Assembly: GCA_964517075.1 (NCBI GenBank)
Contig: CAZFAT010000286.1
Location: 1 to 8,888 of the forward strand
Direction of reading: 5' to 3'
DNA from: CAZFAT01 sp964517075
GTDB lineage: Bacteria; Acidobacteriota; Vicinamibacteria; Vicinamibacterales; SCN-69-37
DNA: 8,888 nt
Shown: positions 1 to 5,061 of the stretch, one piece after another
Layout of the letters: every line of letters starts with the position of its first letter
Numbering within the stretch: position 1 is the first letter of the stretch
The notes under the pieces: generated by a model
Seen by the model: the letters and a program-made list of their open reading frames with translations, nothing else
Databases searched by the model: none
What the model was told of the DNA's origin: nothing
Translations under genes and position numbers: made by a program

Positions 1-282
1 CGCGCGCAGCTCGCCGACGATGCGTGCGCCCAGGCCCACGCGCCGGACATCGCCCGCCACGACCAGCGACCGGATCTCGGCCACCCTGGACGAAAGCGGG
101 GCCAGCTCGGCGCAGGCCACGAGACGGCCGTCCGCCTCCGCCACGACGAACCGCGGCGCTCGCCGCCGCAGCTCCGAGAGCTCGCGCGGCAGCAGATGCC
201 CTTCGCGCTGATGCGCGCCGATCAGCCCATCGAGCGCCGGCGCATCGGCCGACGTCGCGGTACGAATCACCAGATCAGCCAC
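1..282 (-). CDS. GNAT-type N-acetylglutamate synthase, partial (C-terminus off the left edge)
   Basis: The first 94 residues of a GNAT acetyltransferase are visible; the gene runs off the left edge. The frame begins at GTG (282-280), chosen because GGGAGG (296-291) lies 8 nt upstream and homology starts at once (VADLVIRTAT). The pattern is that of short, single-domain N-acetylglutamate synthases: IRxAT near the start, GHLLPRELSEL at residues 28-38, FVVAEADGRLVACAEL at 45-60, AEIRSLVV at 68-75, and the acetyl-CoA pyrophosphate loop RVGLGA at 81-86. Such proteins acetylate the amino group of glutamate with acetyl-CoA, the first step of arginine synthesis. It lacks the amino-acid-kinase domain of classical ArgA. 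It starts 25 nt after the argD stop on the same strand, so it is probably the fourth gene of the argCBD operon. Another GNAT substrate cannot be excluded, but the context and the LLPRxxxEL motif favour glutamate. Confidence 0.82.
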   Translation of the reverse strand, partial: MADLVIRTATSADAPALDGLIGAHQREGHLLPRELSELRRRAPRFVVAEADGRLVACAELAPLSSRVAEIRSLVVAGDVRRVGLGARIVGELRA

Positions 283-307
283 TCGTCGTTCCTCCCGGCT
301 GGCCACG

Positions 308-1501
308 TCACGCCGCGGCGAGCGCGGCCGCGAGGATGTCCATGGCCTCGTCCACGTCGCGTTCGGTGGCGATGTAAGGCGGCAGCAACCGTACGACCGA
401 GCCGGCCGTGCGGTTCACCAGCAGGCCGCGCGAGAGCGCGGCCTGCATCACCGGTGCGGCATCGCCCGCGAGCTCGATCCCGACCAACAGCCCGGCGCCG
501 CGCACCTCCTTGATGATGGCGTGGCTGGCGGCCAGGGCCTGCAGCCTAGTAAACAGGTGCTCGGACACGCGTGGAATCGTCGCGATCAGTCCGGCCTCGA
601 CGACGTCGAGGAAGGTGAGGGCTGCGCGGCAGGCGAGCAGGTTTCCGCCGTAGGTCGTGCCGTGATCGCCGGGCGCGATGGCCTGCGCGACCTTGTCGGA
701 GAGGACCGCGGCGCCGACGGGGACGCCGGCGCCCAGCGCCTTGCCGAGCGAGACCAGATCGGGCGCGAGCCCGACAGTCCGGCTCCGGAGGAACGGACCG
801 GTCCGAAACGAGCCGGACTGGACTTCGTCCGCGATGAGGAGCGTCCCCGTTCGCCGGCAGGCGACGGTAATCGCCTCGACCATCGCCGCGGGCACCGGCC
901 GCACGCCGCCTTCCCCCTGAATCGGCTCGACGACGATCGCCGCGGTCTCGTCACTCACGAGCGCGGCCAGCGCCTCGGGCGCCGCGACGTCGGCAAACGT
1001 GACGCCGGGAACGAGCGGGGCAAACGGCGCCCGGTAGTGCTCGTCCCACGTGACGGACAGCGAGCCCATGGTCCGACCGTGGAAGGCGTGCGTGAAGGCG
1101 ACGAACTTCGTGCGCCCCTTCTCGCCGTGGGTGTGCCAGTAGCGGCGCGCGAACTTGAGGCACGCTTCCATGGCCTCGGTGCCGCTGTTGCAGAAGAACG
1201 CGCGATCGAGGCCGGTCAGCGCGGTGAGGCGCGCGGCGAGCTCACTCTGCAGCGGATGAAAGTACAAGTTCGACGTATGGATCAGCGTGCCCGCCTGCGC
1301 CGAGATCGCGCGGGTCAGTGCGGGGTGCGCGTGCCCGAGCGAGGCGACGCCAATGCCGGAGACGAAGTCCAGATAAGACCGTCCGTCGGGATCGAACAGG
1401 CGGACGCCCTCGCCGCGGTCGAAGATGACCGGCTGGCGCCGGTAGGTCTGGAGCACGTATTGCGCGTCGAGGGCCTGCACGTCAGCGGTCGAAGTCGTCA
1501 T
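308..1501 (-). CDS. argD: Acetylornithine aminotransferase (ArgD)
   Basis: This 397-residue class-III, fold-type-I PLP aminotransferase has the usual ArgD length. It interconverts N-acetylglutamate 5-semialdehyde and N-acetylornithine using glutamate as amino donor, in the cytoplasm. Visible motifs are the phosphate-binding NSGTEA (105-110), HGRT (141-144), VEPIQGEGG (191-199), the PLP-pyridine aspartate in ADEVQSG (D225), the Schiff-base lysine in SLGKALGAG (K254), and TTYGGN (282-287). The start ATG (1501-1499) overlaps the argB stop as ATGA. A purine-rich Shine-Dalgarno stretch GGGAAGG (1517-1511) sits 9 nt upstream, so translation is probably both coupled and independently initiated. No key residue is missing. 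Ornithine or succinylornithine aminotransferases look alike, but neighbours argC and argB fix the assignment. Bacterial ArgD can sometimes also serve as succinyldiaminopimelate aminotransferase. Confidence 0.96.
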   Translation of the reverse strand: MTTSTADVQALDAQYVLQTYRRQPVIFDRGEGVRLFDPDGRSYLDFVSGIGVASLGHAHPALTRAISAQAGTLIHTSNLYFHPLQSELAARLTALTGLDRAFFCNSGTEAMEACLKFARRYWHTHGEKGRTKFVAFTHAFHGRTMGSLSVTWDEHYRAPFAPLVPGVTFADVAAPEALAALVSDETAAIVVEPIQGEGGVRPVPAAMVEAITVACRRTGTLLIADEVQSGSFRTGPFLRSRTVGLAPDLVSLGKALGAGVPVGAAVLSDKVAQAIAPGDHGTTYGGNLLACRAALTFLDVVEAGLIATIPRVSEHLFTRLQALAASHAIIKEVRGAGLLVGIELAGDAAPVMQAALSRGLLVNRTAGSVVRLLPPYIATERDVDEAMDILAAALAAA

Positions 1502-2331
1502 GTCGTGTCACCTTCCCTGGCGACGAGTCGAGTGCCCGGCGCCGCGTCCACTCCATGCGTCGCGTCGAGTGAGCGGCCGTCGATGATGCGCACGCTCGCC
1601 ACGCCGGCGGCGAGGGCCGCGCGTGCGGCGTCCAGCTTCGCGACCATGCCGGCGGTCGCCGTTCCGGCCGCGATCAGCGAGTCGATGGCGCCGGCATCGA
1701 GCACGGCAATCGACCGGCCCTCCCCATCGAGCACACCCGCCGTCGCGCCGGCGATCGCCAGATCGCAGTCGCCAAGCGCCGCAGCCAGCCGGCAGGCCAT
1801 GACGTCGGCGTTGACGTTCAACAGCCCGGGCCCGGGCGGCCCGCCGTTGGCCGAGCGCTCGACGCCGATGCTCGCCACGACCGGGACGTAGCCGTGCGCG
1901 ACGAGCAGCGTCACGAGCGACGCGTCGGCGTCCGAGGGATCACCCACGAAGCCGAGGTCGGCCGCCCCGGCGCCGGCCGATCGACTCGCGCGCGCGCGGG
2001 CGGCCTGGCCGAGGCCGGCGTCCACCCCGGTCAGGCCCACGGCCCGAACGCCCGCCGCGACGAGAGCGGCGACCAGTTCGGTGTTGGCCGACCCGGCCAG
2101 CACGGCCACGACGACGTCGAGCGTCGCGGCGTCGGTGACGCGCAGGCCGTCAATCTTCTTCGGCGACACGCCGCGCCGATCCAGCTCCGCGTCGATCGCC
2201 CGCCCGCCGCCGTGCACGATCACGAGCGGACGAGTGGCGAGGGTCGCGGCCGCGAACGCCGCGATCTTCGACCGACCCGCCGGCGTCTCGACCAGCTCGC
2301 CGCCCAGCTTGAGCAGCAGGGGCCGGCTCAC
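1498..2331 (-). CDS. argB: Acetylglutamate kinase (ArgB), GTG start
   Basis: A 277-residue amino-acid-kinase-family protein that phosphorylates N-acetylglutamate on its gamma-carboxylate with ATP, the second arginine step and the usual point of control. The frame stays open further upstream inside argC, but the true start is taken as GTG (2331-2329): it overlaps the argC stop as GTGA, and the family homology begins right there (VSRPLLLKLGGE). Motifs are KLGG (8-11), HGGG (40-43), the K59/R64 region (KKIDGLRVTD), the NVNAD motif (172-176) that holds the substrate and catalytic Asp, and the C-terminal lysine K232 in AGMVAKLDAA. Most kinases read GGMxPK there, so Pro and one Gly are replaced, though Lys is kept. 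The N-terminal helix of arginine-inhibited hexameric kinases is absent, so direct feedback inhibition by arginine is less likely and control may rest on ArgR; this last point is inference. Confidence 0.94.
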   Translation of the reverse strand: MSRPLLLKLGGELVETPAGRSKIAAFAAATLATRPLVIVHGGGRAIDAELDRRGVSPKKIDGLRVTDAATLDVVVAVLAGSANTELVAALVAAGVRAVGLTGVDAGLGQAARARASRSAGAGAADLGFVGDPSDADASLVTLLVAHGYVPVVASIGVERSANGGPPGPGLLNVNADVMACRLAAALGDCDLAIAGATAGVLDGEGRSIAVLDAGAIDSLIAAGTATAGMVAKLDAARAALAAGVASVRIIDGRSLDATHGVDAAPGTRLVAREGDTT

Positions 2332-3335
2332 AGCAGCGCGGCTCGCTCGTCGAACCCGCACGCCACGTTGAAGTTCTGCACGGCCTGACCCGCCGCGCCC
2401 TTCACGAGGTTGTCGAGGCAGGCGACGATGACCAGTCGACCCGACGCGGCGTCGAAGCGCCAGCCGACGTCGCAGAAGTTCGTCCACGCCACGTGCTTGA
2501 TCTCGGGCAGCGCGTCACCCGTGAGCCGGATGAACGGCTCGTGGCGATAGGCCCGTTCGAACGCGTCCGAGATCCGTTCGGCCGTCGTGCCCGGCTGGAC
2601 CTTGACGTAGATCGTCTCGAGGATCCCGCGATCGAGCGGCACGAGGTGCGGCACGAACGTCACGGTCGCGCCAAGCTCCTGTTCCATTTCCGCCACGTGG
2701 CGGTGGCCGAACACCCCATACGCCGCCACGGAGCCGTGATTCTCGGAGAAGTGCGTCCGGTCGCTCGGCGCCCGGCCGGCGCCCGAGACGCCCGACTTGG
2801 CGTCGACAATGATGCCGGCGCGTTCGTCGAGGAGGCCGGCATGCCCGAGAGGCATCAGGGCGAGGAGCGCGGCCGTCGGATAGCAGCCGGGATTCGCCAC
2901 GAGCTGTGCCGTGCGCACGTCGTCCTTGTAGAACTCCGTGAGGCCGTACGCCGCGCCCGACGGCAGCGTCCCGGTCGCCGGATACCAGCGCGCGCGCGCC
3001 GCCTCGTCGCGAATGCGAAACGCGCCGGACAGGTCGATGACGCGACGTCCGGCATCGAGGAGCGGCGGCGCCAGCTCGGCGGCGGCCTGTTCGGGAACCG
3101 CCAGAAACACCAGGTCGGCGGCGCTCTTCAGTCGATCCTTGTTGAGCGGCTCGACGTGCCCCTCCCAGATCCGGGTGAGCCTCGGCAGCGGCCGCGCGGC
3201 GGAATCCGCTGACGAGGACATGGCGGCCTCGAGGCGAGCCTGGGGATGCCGCGCCAGGAGGGCCACCAGCTCCTGCCCGGCGTATCCGGTCGCCCCGACC
3301 AGGGCCACCCGTACTGGTGACGAATAGCTATTCAT
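2328..3335 (-). CDS. argC: N-acetyl-gamma-glutamyl-phosphate reductase (ArgC)
   Basis: A 335-residue ArgC of normal length that reduces N-acetylglutamyl phosphate to the semialdehyde with NADPH. The Rossmann nucleotide loop GATGYAG is at residues 14-20, the catalytic cysteine is C151 in NPGCYPT (148-154), followed by DAKSGVSGAGR (178-188), and the catalytic histidine lies in the GHRH stretch (210-213). The C-terminal LDNLVKGAAGQAVQNFN (307-323) is a family hallmark. It is the first gene of the leftward operon; its stop overlaps the argB GTG by 4 nt. No Shine-Dalgarno sequence precedes the ATG: the upstream bases on this strand are pyrimidine-rich (TTTCTTCTG). A plausible promoter would start the mRNA only a few bases before the ATG, suggesting leaderless translation. 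The first codons form part of a palindromic ARG-box-like operator. Confidence 0.96.
   Translation of the reverse strand: MNSYSSPVRVALVGATGYAGQELVALLARHPQARLEAAMSSSADSAARPLPRLTRIWEGHVEPLNKDRLKSAADLVFLAVPEQAAAELAPPLLDAGRRVIDLSGAFRIRDEAARARWYPATGTLPSGAAYGLTEFYKDDVRTAQLVANPGCYPTAALLALMPLGHAGLLDERAGIIVDAKSGVSGAGRAPSDRTHFSENHGSVAAYGVFGHRHVAEMEQELGATVTFVPHLVPLDRGILETIYVKVQPGTTAERISDAFERAYRHEPFIRLTGDALPEIKHVAWTNFCDVGWRFDAASGRLVIVACLDNLVKGAAGQAVQNFNVACGFDERAALL
3321..3334. promoter_or_regulatory. ARG-box-like operator overlapping the argC start codon
   Basis: The sequence CGAATAGCTATTCA contains a perfect 12-bp inverted repeat, GAATAGCTATTC (3322-3333). It matches the established ARG-box core TGAATnnnnATTCA at 9 of 10 defined positions, with an AT-rich spacer interrupted by GC. 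It covers the first two bases of the window-strand complement of the argC ATG (3335-3333) and the following four codons, and lies just downstream of the predicted argC promoter. An argR gene is next door, so ArgR bound with arginine would block transcription start and, in a leaderless message, the initiation region. The match to the consensus is seen directly; binding is inferred. Confidence 0.8.
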
Positions 3336-3346
3336 CAGAAGAAATA

Positions 3347-3375
3347 CATATACAGGCCCACGATCCAGCCGTCAA
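3347..3375 (-). promoter_or_regulatory. Putative sigma-70 promoter for argCBD
   Basis: On the minus strand TTGACG (3375-3370, five of six consensus bases) is separated by exactly 17 nt from TATATG (3352-3347, four of six). Transcription would start at about 3340, giving a leader of roughly five bases before the argC ATG at 3335. The ARG-box-like palindrome follows immediately, a good position for repression. The -35 is convincing, the -10 only fair. Confidence 0.55.
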
Positions 3376-3419
3376 GCTATTTCCTGGTAATCAACGCAAA
3401 TTGTGATGGCGTCCTGATG

Positions 3420-3425
3420 TATAAT
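3420..3425 (+). promoter_or_regulatory. Putative -10 box of the argR-argG-argH promoter
   Basis: A perfect TATAAT stands 20 nt before the argR ATG in a locally AT-rich stretch of an otherwise GC-rich window. No good -35 hexamer is present at 16-18 nt spacing (the region reads about GCAAATTG), so this promoter may be weak or activator-assisted. Transcription would begin near 3432, leaving a leader of about 14 nt that contains no strong Shine-Dalgarno sequence, only CGGA (3432-3435). Confidence 0.5.
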
Positions 3426-3436
3426 CCTCGACGGAC

Positions 3437-3450
3437 TGAATAGATATGAA
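3437..3450. promoter_or_regulatory. Weaker ARG-box-like site across the argR start codon
   Basis: TGAATAGATATGAA carries a perfect left half (TGAAT) and a degenerate right half (ATGAA against ATTCA), eight of ten core positions. It shares GAATAGnTAT with the argC operator. The argR ATG (3446-3448) lies inside it and the predicted transcription start is a few bases upstream, which suggests negative autoregulation of argR and of the downstream argG-like and argH genes. The start codon itself constrains the right half, so the match may be partly fortuitous. Confidence 0.5.
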
Positions 3451-3904
3451 GTCTTGGCGGCAATCCCAGATTCTCGACGTGATCGACCACGAGCCGATCG
3501 CGTCGCAGGAGGTGCTCCGCCAGCGGCTCCAGATCCGCGGCATCGACGCCACCCAGGCCACGATCTCTCGTGATCTCAAGGAGTTGGGGCTGGTCAAGCG
3601 CGCCGGAGATGGCGCCTATGCGCGCGTCGGATCCGATCGCGGCAGCGCCGCGGTCGGCGAGCACCTGCGTCGCGCGGTCGCCGGCCTTGTCCGTGGACTC
3701 GAACGGGTCGACCCCCTGATCGTCGTCCGCACCGATCGCGGGCAGGCCCAGGGCCTGGCCGAGTGGATCGATCGGGCCCAGTTGCTGGAAGTCGCCGGCA
3801 CCGTGGCGGGCGACGACACGATTCTCCTGGTCTGCCGTGGCAGTCAGGCGGCCGCCGCCGTCGAGGCGCGGCTGGCCGACATGGTGAAGGGACTGGCGCA
3901 TTGA
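3446..3904 (+). CDS. argR: Arginine repressor (ArgR/AhrC family)
   Basis: A 152-residue ArgR, the standard length. Residues 1-70 form the winged helix-turn-helix domain; the recognition-helix signature SRDLKELGLVK is at 41-51. Residues 75-152 form the hexamerising, arginine-binding domain, with GTVAGDDTILLVCR at 118-131, including the arginine-contacting aspartates D123 and D124. The usual V-x-T-x-P-G-x-A motif reads VVRTDRGQAQ (93-102), so the proline is replaced by arginine. With arginine bound, family members bind ARG boxes and repress biosynthesis; the protein acts in the cytoplasm on DNA. Placement at the divergent junction next to two ARG-box-like sites supports a local, autoregulated repressor. 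The ATG is fixed by the homology (MKSWRQSQIL). Its stop overlaps the next gene's TTG start. Confidence 0.94.
   Translation: MKSWRQSQILDVIDHEPIASQEVLRQRLQIRGIDATQATISRDLKELGLVKRAGDGAYARVGSDRGSAAVGEHLRRAVAGLVRGLERVDPLIVVRTDRGQAQGLAEWIDRAQLLEVAGTVAGDDTILLVCRGSQAAAAVEARLADMVKGLAH
3887..3903 (+). promoter_or_regulatory. Ribosome binding site and TTG start deciding the argG-like gene's beginning
   Basis: AAGGGA (3887-3892) lies 8 nt before TTG (3901-3903), and that TTG shares TTGA with the argR stop. The open frame extends upstream to an ATG at 3763 inside argR, but those residues have no ArgG character, while the family's N-terminal strand (IDRIVLACSG) begins a few residues after the TTG. TTG is therefore preferred, giving 382 rather than 428 residues. 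Confidence 0.75.
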
Positions 3905-5049
3905 AGCGGAGTCGACCGATCGATCGCATCGTGCTCGCCTGTTCGGGCGACCTCGTGACCTCGGTGGCGATTCCCTGGCTGGCGGAGCGCTATGGCGCCG
4001 AGGTTGTCACGGTGACCGTGGATGTCGGGCAGGGCGGGGCGCTGGACGACGTGCGGGAACGCGCGCTGGCGGCGGGCGCCATCCGCGCGCATGTGATTGA
4101 TGCCCGTGACGAGTTCGCCCGCCACATCATCCTGCCGGCGCTCGCCGCCGGCGCCCTCGACGAGGAAAGCGAGGCGTTCGCGGTACCGCTCGCGCGGCTG
4201 CTCGTCGCCAGGCACGTGGTGGCGACCGCGGCGCTGGAGCAGGCCGCCGCCGTCGCGCACGGCGCGGCCGATGCCGGCGCCGGCGGGACGCTCACGCGCC
4301 TCGTCCGTTCGCTCAATCCCCGGCTTCGCGTTCTGGCGCCAGCGTGCGACTGGAAGCTGACGCGGCCGGCGCAGATTGCGTTCGCGCGCGACAGCGACAT
4401 TCCCGTCCTCGAACCCGTCGAGCGGCCCGTGACCGTGTCGTCGAACCTGTGGGGCCGGACGGCCCGGGCGTCGCTGGCCGACGCCGACACCTCGCTTCTG
4501 TCCACGCACCTGATCCGGACTGCTCCTGCGCCGTCGATGGCGGCGCTGGTGGTGCTCCGCTTCGAGCGCGGTGTGCCGGTCGCCATCAACGACGTCGAGA
4601 TGCCGCTCGTCGATTTGATCGGCAGCCTTGCCACGATTGCCGGGGCGCACGGCGTCGGCCGGGTCGAGATGCTGACGATGTCCCCCGGCCCGGAGCGGCT
4701 CGCGATCGAGGCGCCCGCGGCCGCGGTGTTGCGCGCCGCCTGCCGGGAACTGCGGGAGGCGACGGCACCCACCAGCGTGCTGCGGATCGCGCCGGACGTC
4801 GCGGCCGAGTACGCCGACTTCATCGTCAAAGGCCGGTGGTTCACGCCGGAGCGCGAGGCGCTCGACGCACTCCTGGCGACGACGCGCAATCACCTGAGCG
4901 GCACGGTGCGTCTTCAGGTGCGCACGGGCGCCTGTCGTGTCGTCAGCGTCGACGTGCCCGAGGCGGCTGGCGACGCTTCCGCGGCTGACGAATCCATCAG
5001 CCGGCCCACGGCGAGCGAACGCATCGCGTCCGTGCCGGCGCAGGCCTGA
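3901..5049 (+). CDS. Divergent argininosuccinate synthase homologue with a degenerate active site (probable pseudoenzyme)
   Basis: The 382-residue product follows the ArgG fold throughout, but its binding motifs are broken. Normal ArgG joins citrulline and aspartate using ATP. Retained: the N-terminal strand and part of the PP-loop (VLACSGDLVTS, 11-21), DVGQG (41-45), IDARDEF (66-72), AHG (119-121), SNLWGR (181-186), GVPVAIN (224-230), AHGVGRVEM (249-257), EAP (270-272), and EYADFIVKGRWFTPEREALDALL (303-325, key W313, P316, R318). Lost: SGGLDTS is SGDLVTS (G to D, D to V); the YEG-LGT-ARP region reads DEESEAFAVPLARL (87-100); the GKGNDQVRFE loop is replaced by Ala/Gly-rich sequence (122-135); APWREW reads APACDW; the segment matching KSR-x-x-YE reads PERLAIE; the C-terminal tetramerisation tail is replaced by about 30 low-complexity residues. 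The frame is uninterrupted and coupled to argR, with argH 12 nt on. It may be a regulator, ArgH partner or new enzyme; function unknown. No argG symbol is given because activity is doubtful. Confidence 0.85.
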   Translation: MKRSRPIDRIVLACSGDLVTSVAIPWLAERYGAEVVTVTVDVGQGGALDDVRERALAAGAIRAHVIDARDEFARHIILPALAAGALDEESEAFAVPLARLLVARHVVATAALEQAAAVAHGAADAGAGGTLTRLVRSLNPRLRVLAPACDWKLTRPAQIAFARDSDIPVLEPVERPVTVSSNLWGRTARASLADADTSLLSTHLIRTAPAPSMAALVVLRFERGVPVAINDVEMPLVDLIGSLATIAGAHGVGRVEMLTMSPGPERLAIEAPAAAVLRAACRELREATAPTSVLRIAPDVAAEYADFIVKGRWFTPEREALDALLATTRNHLSGTVRLQVRTGACRVVSVDVPEAAGDASAADESISRPTASERIASVPAQA

Positions 5050-5061
5050 GCTGTCGCACCG

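Noticed and set aside
521..1891. 456-residue open frame on the plus strand opposite argD and argB
   Set aside because: It is Arg/Gly/Ala/Asp-rich with no domain pattern and lies antisense to two well-supported enzymes; long shadow frames are expected at this GC content.
3844..4893. 349-residue minus-strand frame opposite the argG-like gene, and a further 299-residue one at 3990-4889
   Set aside because: Considered because the ArgG-like gene is odd. Both antisense products are low-complexity and without motifs, and the sense frame keeps clear ArgG homology.
3901..5049. Explaining the altered ArgG motifs by a frameshift or sequencing error
   Set aside because: Several separated motifs are changed while the segments between them stay in the same frame and remain ArgG-like; a single indel could not do this, and compensating pairs at each motif are unlikely.
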